Below are positions 52,473 to 59,358 of a DNA stretch of 64,000 bases, piece after piece. The stretch comes from CAIZGX01 sp046048875 (GTDB lineage: Bacteria > Bacteroidota > Bacteroidia > Flavobacteriales_D > Sanyastnellaceae): positions 1 through 64,000 of the forward strand of contig JBJOFG010000010.1 of assembly GCA_046048875.1 (NCBI GenBank), written 5' to 3'. The notes below the pieces were generated by a model, which made no database searches, had not been told where the DNA came from, and saw only the letters and a list, made by a program, of their open reading frames with translations. Numbering within the stretch: the first letter of the stretch is position 1; each line of letters starts with the position of its first letter. Made by a program: the position numbers and the translations under genes.

Positions 52473-52725
52473 TGAGAATCATTTTATCTTTAACCTTAAT
52501 TACTTCACCCTTAACCATTGATCCTTCTGGTTTATTTCCATGACCTCTTTTATAGGTTATAGTGTAAACCGTTGTCTCAACATTATTATAGGCACCAAAA
52601 GCCAGAACAACCACCTGCTCAAAAGAAATTTCTTTTTCACTCCACGGTTTCTCTCTGCCATTTACTATTATCGTATTCTTATCATTGCCATGTCCATTGT
52701 CATGGTCTATTTTATCATCTTTCAT
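52447..52725 (-). CDS. Multiubiquitin-family ubiquitin-like protein (single UBL unit)
   Basis: A 92-residue protein with a His/Asp-rich N-terminal tail and one beta-grasp unit: 'TIIVNGREKPWSEKEISFEQVVVLAFG', 'TVYTITYKRGHGNKPEGSMVKGEVIKVKDKMILNVT'. This matches the bacterial multiubiquitin domain, often found as tandem copies; here there is one. The C-terminus ends 'VTATDKS' and lacks a Gly-Gly. Conjugation, if it occurs, would need another residue or trimming. It overlaps the E1 gene. Confidence 0.85.
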   Translation of the reverse strand: MKDDKIDHDNGHGNDKNTIIVNGREKPWSEKEISFEQVVVLAFGAYNNVETTVYTITYKRGHGNKPEGSMVKGEVIKVKDKMILNVTATDKS

Positions 52726-52762
52726 TTATTTTTTGTTTTAATATTAATTATTGAATTTTAAT

Positions 52763-52790
52763 AACCGCTTGCGTAAACACGCAAGCGGTT
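52763..52790. promoter_or_regulatory. Strong 12-bp hairpin between the 50-residue gene and the UBL gene
   Basis: AACCGCTTGCGT and ACGCAAGCGGTT form a perfect 12-bp stem with loop AAAC. There is no T-run in either direction, so it is more likely an RNA processing or stability element or attenuator inside the minus-strand operon than a normal terminator. Confidence 0.6.
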
Positions 52791-52795
52791 TGGTA

Positions 52796-52948
52796 CTACT
52801 TAATGGCTTTCACCAATTGTGAGACACCGTACGCTAGTGCTGCAAACGTAAGCGCTATTGCAAATGCTTGGGCAATTTCCCCGTATACATTTACGCAAAC
52901 ACCTTTATTGCATATACTAACTTTGTTCTGAGTAGAAATTCTATTCAT
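52796..52948 (-). CDS. 50-residue single-TM protein in the ubiquitin-like cassette
   Basis: An ORF of 50 codons starting MNRISTQN and ending LVKAIK. Residues 12-20 contain two cysteines ('SICNKGVCVNV'); residues 24-45 are a hydrophobic alanine-rich helix ('EIAQAFAIALTFAALAYG') with a basic end. It sits on the operon strand between DUF2188 and the UBL gene. Small membrane proteins of this kind are often toxins or effectors of defence systems, but nothing here proves it. Confidence 0.55.
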   Translation of the reverse strand: MNRISTQNKVSICNKGVCVNVYGEIAQAFAIALTFAALAYGVSQLVKAIK

Positions 52949-53016
52949 AGGCAACAGTTTTTTAGTTAATAAATTCCTTCACTATAGCCCGGAAGGCGAA
53001 GGCATACGAATCCCTC

Positions 53017-53031
53017 ACGGAATAATTCCGT
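53017..53031. other. Short perfect palindrome
   Basis: ACGGAAT-A-ATTCCGT forms a seven-base stem with a one-base loop between the DUF2188 gene and the 50-residue gene. It may mark a weak processing or regulatory site. Confidence 0.35.
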
Positions 53032-53055
53032 TAAAAATTCAATAGTCTGGATACC

Positions 53056-53280
53056 TTACCCTTTAGGAGGAAAGGAATCTGGTCCATACGTGTTCTTCTC
53101 ACGTATTTTTCCATTCGAGCCATGAATAAGTAATTCTGTAGCATTATTTTTTGCTACACCTTTACCAATTTCAATTGCCTGAGATTGAGTATCGACTACT
53201 TTGTAAGCTTTATCGCTTCCAGAAGTTTTAACGGCCCAACCTTCAGAATGGGGTACCACATGCACTTGCTTTTTAGACAT
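53056..53280 (-). CDS. DUF2188 domain protein
   Basis: A 74-residue protein matching DUF2188: 'VHVVPHSEGWAVKTSGSDKAYKVVDTQSQAIEIGKGVAKNNATELLIHG' and a short tail 'IREKNTYGPDSFPP'. DUF2188 proteins are small, basic and of unknown function; they appear with mobile or defence genes. It is on the same strand as its neighbours. Confidence 0.85.
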   Translation of the reverse strand: MSKKQVHVVPHSEGWAVKTSGSDKAYKVVDTQSQAIEIGKGVAKNNATELLIHGSNGKIREKNTYGPDSFPPKG

Positions 53281-53349
53281 AGTTTTTGTGATTTATGAAT
53301 ACACAGAATTTGAAACTGAGGCCTGTGTATAACCGCCCAAGAGATGGAT

Positions 53350-53381
53350 TTTGGTAGACGAGGAAAAATTATCTACCTTTG
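53350..53381 (+). promoter_or_regulatory. Consensus promoter of small RNA candidate 1
   Basis: TTTG (53350-53353), a 20-base spacer and TACCTTTG (53374-53381): both elements and spacing fit the Bacteroidota promoter. No protein gene follows on this strand. Confidence 0.65.
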
Positions 53382-53386
53382 CGGTC

Positions 53387-53457
53387 GAAAGAAATGTGAC
53401 GCCAATCTATTTTCTTACAACCGGCCGAAGTTATCTCATTAGCTTCGGCTTTTTTAT
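53387..53457 (+). ncRNA. Small RNA candidate 1, antisense-oriented to the protease operon
   Basis: From a consensus promoter to a terminator (GCCGAAG / CTTCGGC with a 12-base loop and six T residues, 53424-53457) lie about 70 bases without any reading frame (the only ATG is followed directly by TGA). The unit sits between the S8 protease and DUF2188 genes, which run the other way. It may be a regulatory RNA or an RNA component of the locus. Conserved secondary structure is untested. Confidence 0.5.
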
Positions 53458-53462
53458 TTCGA

Positions 53463-55832
53463 TCAATTATTATTTACTCTTACAGTAACTTCCTCTCTTA
53501 TTTTTACGTTGCTGTGTATGAAACTAAAATTATCCAGCATCTGTGTTACTTCATTATAAATATTCCCTTTCTTTTTTGTGTCTCTGATAGTAACTATTAA
53601 GCTAAACTCTTGGCTCGGAACGATTTTTTGCAGATCGCACTTTGTTTCTGTGTAGTGTCTGTAAAGTCCTTCCATTTTCAAATACCAATTTTTGGGACCT
53701 TTAAGGAATTTCTCTTTATTGGCATCCGTGAACTCATCAAAGTTTACGCACCACTTTTTTACCGGTTGAAATTTATCACCGTACGCTACTAACATACGCT
53801 CTTTAGCAAAAGGTGAATCAAAATTTTTATTTGCCTTTTTACTATACATGGAAGAAGACAAAATATTTTGACGTCCATCTGCACCAATCGGATTCTTAAT
53901 TAATGGCTTGGATGTATCACGTTCAACTTTGATATCATAACTCCCGAACATAACATCAATATTTGACTGGCAATACTCTGCTCCCTGTGATACTTCAAGA
54001 ATAGGAGCTGTGACAAGAGTAACAGTAACTTCTCCATAATAAAAACCATTCTCATCAATCATGCTTTGAGGGAAAGGAAAGTCAAGTATGTCGATAAAGT
54101 TTCCTTTCTCCAATGTATCTTGTAGTATTAGTGTGATTTCATTTGGTTCGTTATACAAAATATCATTTATGCTTGAAGGTAATCCGAAGCCAACAGAATT
54201 TATTTTATCGGCAATAGACATTTTCATTTCTTCCGGATATTTGGCTGAATGAATTATTAATGCCTTCAATAATGTAGCGCTAAAATTTTCTTTCAACTTA
54301 AAATCAAGACCGGCTGCAATTGCTGAAACTCGAGGAGTGGAAAAGCTGGTACCTACTTGCTTGGCAATACCACCATTTGAAGAAAAAGATTTTACCGGGT
54401 TAATCACCAATGCGCTTGCAGTATCTAACCCAGCATTTCCACCCATATGAACAACATCTGGCTTTATTAAATGGGAAGGGCCAGGACCTTTTCTGGAGAA
54501 AGGAGACGGATTATGTTTCTCCGCATGATCCGTTAAATTTTTATCATGGGTTATGGAACCAACTACAAGACCTCTTACCGTGTCAGCTGATTTTGTAATT
54601 CTGCTTTTCGGAGCATCGACTCTGAAGTTCTGACAATTACCAGCAGATTTACAAATTAACACATCATGATGTTCTTGAATTTCGTCTAATGCTTGGGCAA
54701 AATCAGAGAAGTCATGTAAGTCTGCTTCCCTATCAGTACCTAAGGAAAGATTCCATATTTTAATTTGATCGTTTCTACTTACTGCGTCACGTATCTGCTC
54801 TATTAATTCACTTTCGTATATCTTCTGCTTTTTTAGATCGGGCATTACTATTGCCTCGAACAATTTACAACCCTCAAATCCCGTATAAGGTTTACCTTCA
54901 AGTTCATCACCATAAACCAAAACCCCAGCAACGAATGTCCCGTGATTTTTATTTACATCAGCATCCGGATAATACGTGATATTCTCAGAATGAATCCAAG
55001 GAGCCAGATGCGGAATGTTTGCAATACCGGTATCTAACACACCTACAATTGGGTACTCTTTGCCAGCTTCAGGTTGCTTAATAGGTAATTGGTTATCCTC
55101 TGCAACTTCATCAAGTGTAACTTCATAAGAAGGCATCTCTGTAACGAGTTGTACACCATCAAAATCTTTTAATTCTTCCAGTGCATCCGCAGTTACACCC
55201 GTTAAGCTATAAATGTTTAGATCAGCGGAATACGCTGTGCCTTTGAAATTTATTTTTTTATCTCTACAATATTTTTCAAAAGATCTTAAAAGTATTCCGT
55301 TTAACTCACTATTACCATAGTTAAAGAGTTTAATCTTTAAAACCGTATCGTTTTCGGCTGACACATCAACCTGCGGTTTGAATTCTTTAATATCTGTGAT
55401 CGCAGAAATCCCTATAATACTGGAGTTACTTGGAAAAGGGGTGTTTTCTATTTTTGTAAAATTCTGAACAATTTTATTTAAGTCTTCTTCATTATCTATT
55501 TTAACCAATACTTCATCTTCACCACTAACCCCAATGATATTTAATTTTCCAACATTAAATAAGTTGCCAATTTCCTTTCGATATGTCTTTGCTAATGCAT
55601 CTTCATTTACTTTCAGTTTAACAACGGTTGGAACATAACTATTCCGCTTCACTTTATTTGAAAGTGATTTAGCAACAGTTCCTAGAACTTCACGTATGTA
55701 TGCTGATTTTTGCCCTACAAGCGATGGGTCCACCCATTTGGGCATAGAGCCACTACCTCCACCTTCTGTGTTCATTTCATCTTTCTGTCTTTTCTGAAAG
55801 AATTTTATTGGAAGATTTTTGTGTTCAGCCAT
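53463..55832 (-). CDS. S8 (subtilisin-like) serine protease
   Basis: A 789-residue protease without signal peptide. After a 260-residue N-terminal region come the triad 'PIVGVLDTGIAN' (Asp267), 'NKNHGTFVAGVLVYG' (His297) and 'GTSFSTPRVSAIAAG' (Ser496), with oxyanion Asn399 in 'KSAGNCQN'. A 290-residue C-terminal beta-rich part follows. Cytosolic location and the AAA+ gene three bases upstream point to a regulated intracellular protease, a pairing seen in defence islands. Confidence 0.92.
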   Translation of the reverse strand: MAEHKNLPIKFFQKRQKDEMNTEGGGSGSMPKWVDPSLVGQKSAYIREVLGTVAKSLSNKVKRNSYVPTVVKLKVNEDALAKTYRKEIGNLFNVGKLNIIGVSGEDEVLVKIDNEEDLNKIVQNFTKIENTPFPSNSSIIGISAITDIKEFKPQVDVSAENDTVLKIKLFNYGNSELNGILLRSFEKYCRDKKINFKGTAYSADLNIYSLTGVTADALEELKDFDGVQLVTEMPSYEVTLDEVAEDNQLPIKQPEAGKEYPIVGVLDTGIANIPHLAPWIHSENITYYPDADVNKNHGTFVAGVLVYGDELEGKPYTGFEGCKLFEAIVMPDLKKQKIYESELIEQIRDAVSRNDQIKIWNLSLGTDREADLHDFSDFAQALDEIQEHHDVLICKSAGNCQNFRVDAPKSRITKSADTVRGLVVGSITHDKNLTDHAEKHNPSPFSRKGPGPSHLIKPDVVHMGGNAGLDTASALVINPVKSFSSNGGIAKQVGTSFSTPRVSAIAAGLDFKLKENFSATLLKALIIHSAKYPEEMKMSIADKINSVGFGLPSSINDILYNEPNEITLILQDTLEKGNFIDILDFPFPQSMIDENGFYYGEVTVTLVTAPILEVSQGAEYCQSNIDVMFGSYDIKVERDTSKPLIKNPIGADGRQNILSSSMYSKKANKNFDSPFAKERMLVAYGDKFQPVKKWCVNFDEFTDANKEKFLKGPKNWYLKMEGLYRHYTETKCDLQKIVPSQEFSLIVTIRDTKKKGNIYNEVTQMLDNFSFIHSNVKIREEVTVRVNNN

Positions 55833-55835
55833 GCC

Positions 55836-56930
55836 TTATTGTTTGTTTAAGTAATTTCTAATTTGACGTAATGAAACCTTCATTTTGTCTGCGATCACAG
55901 CTTGAGGTATTCCATTTTCGTTTAAGAATTCAACCATTTTTTCAAATGATGATGTGCCATGAGTATTGAATTCGAATATTTCAAACAATAGTTCATCGTA
56001 TGTTAAAGTACCGCTACCATGTATTACAGCTTGCGTTTTCGCATTATTCACAATTGTCTTAATATCAGAAGGAGATTTGCCTTCAAATAACTTAACCAAT
56101 CTGTCTAACTTCTTTTTATCTTCAAAAAAATCAGTTTTAAATTTGCTAGTGAACTCTTTCATTAACTCCATAATTTCATTTTCCTGAGGGAGTCCAATTT
56201 CAATAACTGTATTAAATCTTCGCCAAATAGCTTTATCTAATAACTCCGGATGATTTGTTGCCGCGATCAAAATATTATTATGTGAAAAGGTATCCATGTT
56301 TTGCAGTAAGCTATTTATCACCCTTTTTAACTCACCCAATTCATGTTGATCATCTCTTGCTTTAGCAATAGCATCGAACTCATCCAAAAATAAAATACAA
56401 GGTTTGTCATGTGCAAAATCAAAAATCTTTCTTATGTTTTTGGCAGTATTACCGAGTAGTGAAGAAACAATAGCATCAAACCGAGCTATCACTAGCGGCA
56501 ATCCCGTTTGCTCTGAAATATATTTAGCAACAGTTGTTTTACCACATCCAGGTTTACCATATAATAATAATGTATTTGAAGTTTCAATGCCATGCCCCAT
56601 TAGCTTACTCTGATTTTTAACAGCACTAACGAAGTCAGAGATTTTATTTTGCATCAGTGGCTGTAGGACAATAGGTGTTTTTCCTTTAGATGGCATCTCC
56701 ACATCTACAATACTCATTCGGCTCTCATGATCAACAGGAGTTGTCAGAAGTTCATCCATTGTAACAGTATGAGCAGGCCCTTTTTTTTCAATAATCCGAA
56801 TGATCATATCTGAAAGCTTATCGTCACCATCTTTCTGTAGCTTATCTGCGAGCAACTTCGCATAGCTATAAACCTTGCTTTGGTCTTTTGCTAATCCGCC
56901 TTCAATAATTCTTAATATTTCGGTATACAT
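55836..56930 (-). CDS. AAA+ ATPase with C-terminal helix-turn-helix, partner of S8 protease
   Basis: A 364-residue classical AAA+ ATPase: Walker A 'GKPGCGKTTVAKYI' (125-132), Walker B 'CILFLDEFDAIAK' (Asp183, Glu184), sensor 1 'LIAATNH', arginine fingers in 'AIWRRFN'. The C-terminal 'LNENGIPQAVIADKMKVSLRQIRNYLN' looks like a helix-turn-helix. The first 85 residues are helical. It probably activates or loads the protease and may regulate its own promoter through the direct repeats upstream. Confidence 0.9.
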   Translation of the reverse strand: MYTEILRIIEGGLAKDQSKVYSYAKLLADKLQKDGDDKLSDMIIRIIEKKGPAHTVTMDELLTTPVDHESRMSIVDVEMPSKGKTPIVLQPLMQNKISDFVSAVKNQSKLMGHGIETSNTLLLYGKPGCGKTTVAKYISEQTGLPLVIARFDAIVSSLLGNTAKNIRKIFDFAHDKPCILFLDEFDAIAKARDDQHELGELKRVINSLLQNMDTFSHNNILIAATNHPELLDKAIWRRFNTVIEIGLPQENEIMELMKEFTSKFKTDFFEDKKKLDRLVKLFEGKSPSDIKTIVNNAKTQAVIHGSGTLTYDELLFEIFEFNTHGTSSFEKMVEFLNENGIPQAVIADKMKVSLRQIRNYLNKQ

Positions 56931-56963
56931 ACTTTGGGGTTCAGTTTTTAAAGATTAACGATA

Positions 56964-56994
56964 CAAATATATGCTTATTTGGAATAAAAACAAA
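56964..56994 (-). promoter_or_regulatory. Consensus promoter of the AAA+/S8 operon
   Basis: On the minus strand TTTG (56991-56994), a 19-base spacer and TATATTTG (56964-56971) match the Bacteroidota promoter. The leader is about 30 bases. Confidence 0.7.
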
Positions 56995-56999
56995 TTGTT

Positions 57000-57030
57000 T
57001 CGTAATAATTTTAACATAAATCGTAATAAT
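57000..57030. repeat. Direct repeat TCGTAATAAT, two copies spaced 21 bases apart
   Basis: Copies begin at 57000 and 57021, two helical turns apart, just upstream of the -33 element of the AAA+/S8 operon. This is a typical spacing for a dimeric regulator bound to one face of the DNA. Confidence 0.55.
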
Positions 57031-57176
57031 GTTATCAACAACCGTGCAAATCTTTGCTTTTTATCAATACCAGGCTCCTGATGAAACCATTCCCAAGATT
57101 ACGTCTGTTCGAAAATTTATAAAGAAGGGCGCTAATAGACTGGTAGAGAAACAGATGCATGCTTGATGGTTTTGCT

Positions 57177-57184
57177 TATTTTTG
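57177..57184 (+). promoter_or_regulatory. -7 element of the metalloprotease gene
   Basis: TATTTTTG ends four bases before the ATG at 57189 and sets that start over the in-frame upstream ATG. Confidence 0.55.
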
Positions 57185-57188
57185 CAAT

Positions 57189-57800
57189 ATGAATATTTTG
57201 TTTCCAGAAAGGACAAGCGAACATTTGCTTACAGCCACAGACGAGATAGGAACCTTATTAGAGGAGAATTGCTTAAAATACCGCGATATAAGGCATACTA
57301 TTTTCATTGCTACATGGCTTCAAATGAAAGATAGGTTTAGTTATTGGAGAAATGTTATTGAGCGTGGCTTTGCATTTTCAACTCATTATTTACATAATTC
57401 TGATTATTTAAGATTGATCATTATTAATGAGGAGAATTGTAATGCTGCCAATCTTGATAACGAAGTGCTTAAAGCAATAATGTTACATGAGCTTGGTCAT
57501 CTGCTTAATCATCCCCCTTTAGAGGTTGAGCCGAATAATCTTTATTGTATACAAAATAAAATTCCTTACTGCAGAGAAGAACATCAAAGAATTGCTCAAC
57601 TCAATAATCTCAAAAAGGAAATTTATACAGACGCTTATGCCAAGCAGCATGGATATACAGATACTACGTTGGGAGGATTTGCTAAATATAATGTTTTGTT
57701 TCAGACCAATGTTGGAACATATGCTGAAAGGGTTGAAGCAATTAATAGTAATGAGCAATATATTGGAACTGTGCGACCAATTGAAAGACAAGGTTTTTAA
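57189..57800 (+). CDS. HExxH metalloprotease, M48-like
   Basis: A 203-residue zinc protease without signal peptide or clear membrane helix. 'AIMLHELGHLLNHPP' carries His100, Glu101 and His104; 'KEIYTDAYAKQHGY' supplies a third ligand Glu144 and Asp148 as in M48 peptidases. It is transcribed away from the AAA+/S8 operon from the same intergenic region. The HExxH motif rules out a JAMM deubiquitinase. Its substrate is unknown. Confidence 0.8.
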   Translation: MNILFPERTSEHLLTATDEIGTLLEENCLKYRDIRHTIFIATWLQMKDRFSYWRNVIERGFAFSTHYLHNSDYLRLIIINEENCNAANLDNEVLKAIMLHELGHLLNHPPLEVEPNNLYCIQNKIPYCREEHQRIAQLNNLKKEIYTDAYAKQHGYTDTTLGGFAKYNVLFQTNVGTYAERVEAINSNEQYIGTVRPIERQGF

Positions 57801-57874
57801 AGAAATAATCTTCAGTTTCTTTACTCATAAGCTAGCCTCACTACGCAAATATCTCTTGACTTATTTTAAGAGAC

Positions 57875-57920
57875 AGAGCTTGTATGTAACATGAATTCGA
57901 CCTATGTTCATACAAACTCT
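57875..57920. terminator. Long imperfect hairpin between convergent genes
   Basis: AGAG-C-TTGTATG-T-AACAT pairs with ATGTT-CATACAA-A-CTCT, about 16 pairs with three mismatches, between the metalloprotease gene and the DUF5131 gene. It probably ends both transcripts. Confidence 0.6.
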
Positions 57921-57932
57921 GCTCATTAATAA

Positions 57933-58676
57933 TTACTCTGGAAATTCTCTAATTTGTAACCAAGAGTTCCACTCATTTATCTCACCACCATGCAAGTCTT
58001 TAAGTCTGTGCTTGGAGGCTAAATGAGTTCCCAGCTGCTTTACGAAAACTGGAACGTTATGATTTTTACAATCTATAATAATTGATTCAATCCACTCGAA
58101 TTCGCATTCCCTGAATCGATGTCTCCCGCTTTTGTTTCCGCTTTCACCACCTATTATAACCCAATGAAACTCACTATTTATAAATGTATTATTAAAATCT
58201 ACAGCACCGATCAGAGGTTCGGCGGAAATAAATCTCACTTTTGCTGGTATCTGCGCTAAGATTGAACATCTATTTATGACTTCCTGAGATTCGACTGAAA
58301 CTCCGAGCCATACATTTGGATAGCCATTGCCCCAATCCTTTGGCAAGCATGATTCAATTCGCTCTGGCCGCTTCGTCAATATCTGATATGTCAAATGTGG
58401 CGTGTCTTTTATTATTTCCCATAAATCATCCCGCCATAAATCAGCTTCTTCAATAAACCAGTCACTCCAACTGCAGGTAAATACCTTCATTGGCTCATGC
58501 CATTTAAGAGGCTCATTGAACTTTGTTACTGATTTTAATACTGTAGTTGGATCTTGATTGAACCGTTCTTTATCGCGGTACATATAACAAAATTTACAGC
58601 CCTGGCTAACTTTTTTACAGCCGTGAAACGGATTCCATGTTGCATCCGTCCATTGAATTGTACTTACTTTTCCCAT
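57933..58676 (-). CDS. DUF5131 (phage Gp37/Gp68-like) protein
   Basis: A 247-residue protein: 'IQWTDATWNPFHGCKKVSQGCKFCYM' is written here in parts as IQWTDATWNP, GCKKVSQGCKFCYM with Cys20, Cys27 and Cys30, a radical-SAM-like cysteine trio; 'VFTCSWSDWFIEEADLWR' and 'NVWLGVSVESQE' follow. The family is common in phages and genomic islands and may act on nucleic acid or nucleotide substrates. It stands alone here; the frequent partner TcmP is absent. Confidence 0.9.
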   Translation of the reverse strand: MGKVSTIQWTDATWNPFHGCKKVSQGCKFCYMYRDKERFNQDPTTVLKSVTKFNEPLKWHEPMKVFTCSWSDWFIEEADLWRDDLWEIIKDTPHLTYQILTKRPERIESCLPKDWGNGYPNVWLGVSVESQEVINRCSILAQIPAKVRFISAEPLIGAVDFNNTFINSEFHWVIIGGESGNKSGRHRFRECEFEWIESIIIDCKNHNVPVFVKQLGTHLASKHRLKDLHGGEINEWNSWLQIREFPE

Positions 58677-58785
58677 AATTCTATTGTTTTTTAGTTTATG
58701 AGACTTATAGTGATCAACGTTTACTTAGTTGACAATTCAATGAACTATTTTTTAATTATTTATAGCTGGTGGAATTCTCGAGTTA

Positions 58786-59055
58786 CTACTGTTGTAATTT
58801 TTGAATGATTTTCAGGTGCTCCAGACCATATTTTGTAGCCTTATACTTTCCTGAACTTTCATCGAAGCTCGCAAATGATCCTCCCGTTAACGCGATTAAA
58901 GCTTCTTTGGTAGTATTTCCAGTTGGAAAATTCGATAAAATTTCTTCTATAGAGCATTCTTCGCTTCTCCGGAGCAAAAAGTTCAACACCGCCCATTTAA
59001 GTAAAGCTTGTTTTTCATCAGTATGGTATTGTTCGTTCGTTTTCAGGTATTTCAT
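58786..59055 (-). CDS. Small winged-helix-like hypothetical protein
   Basis: An 89-residue protein with helices and a possible winged-helix fold ('LLKWAVLNFLLRRSEECSIEEILSNFP', 'ATKYGLEHLKIIQKL'). It lacks a known family. As a lone small helical protein in the island it may be a regulator. Confidence 0.5.
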   Translation of the reverse strand: MKYLKTNEQYHTDEKQALLKWAVLNFLLRRSEECSIEEILSNFPTGNTTKEALIALTGGSFASFDESSGKYKATKYGLEHLKIIQKLQQ

Positions 59056-59217
59056 AATCGTGCTTTTTTAGTTCTATATATAGATAATGAAAAGTACATA
59101 TAGCTATGTCAGAGCGAAATATTCGGCAGCATAAAATTTAAGAAACACTTTGGATGTGAGTGATACTAAGCGTAGGGCGAAAACTACAAAATTCTCCCTG
59201 GCAGAATTTCAAAATTC

Positions 59218-59355
59218 TCAGACAGGGATATAACAACAGTACATTTTTTTTATTCCGCCTGTCCAACGGTTGTAGAGAATTGTCAAACATGATCCGCCAA
59301 CACCGCCAAGTAGAATAGAGTAATTCGTAATAATTGCTTTAATTATTTCTTCCAT
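59218..59355 (-). CDS. 45-residue single-TM protein coupled to a nuclease-like gene
   Basis: An ORF of 45 codons starting MEEIIKAII and ending CCYIPV, three bases after the stop of the nuclease-like gene. Residues 5-30 form a membrane helix with 'ILLGGVGGSCLTILY', then a basic stretch 'NRWTGGIKK'. The tight junction suggests a real gene. It could anchor its partner or act as a membrane effector. No homologue is recognised. Confidence 0.5.
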   Translation of the reverse strand: MEEIIKAIITNYSILLGGVGGSCLTILYNRWTGGIKKMYCCYIPV

Positions 59356-59358
59356 TGG

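Noticed and set aside
50954..52725. Type II CBASS, because an E1-like ThiF protein is present
   Set aside because: No cyclic-nucleotide synthase (CD-NTase) or JAB gene is nearby; the DUF6791/DUF6527/multiubiquitin set is a different cassette.
57189..57800. JAMM deubiquitinase to match the ubiquitin-like cassette
   Set aside because: The motif is HELGH with a downstream Glu/Asp, an HExxH zinc protease; the JAMM pattern (Glu, then HxH and a distant Asp) is absent.
57933..58676. Prophage, because DUF5131 resembles phage Gp37/Gp68
   Set aside because: No integrase, capsid, terminase or lysis genes were seen in the region.
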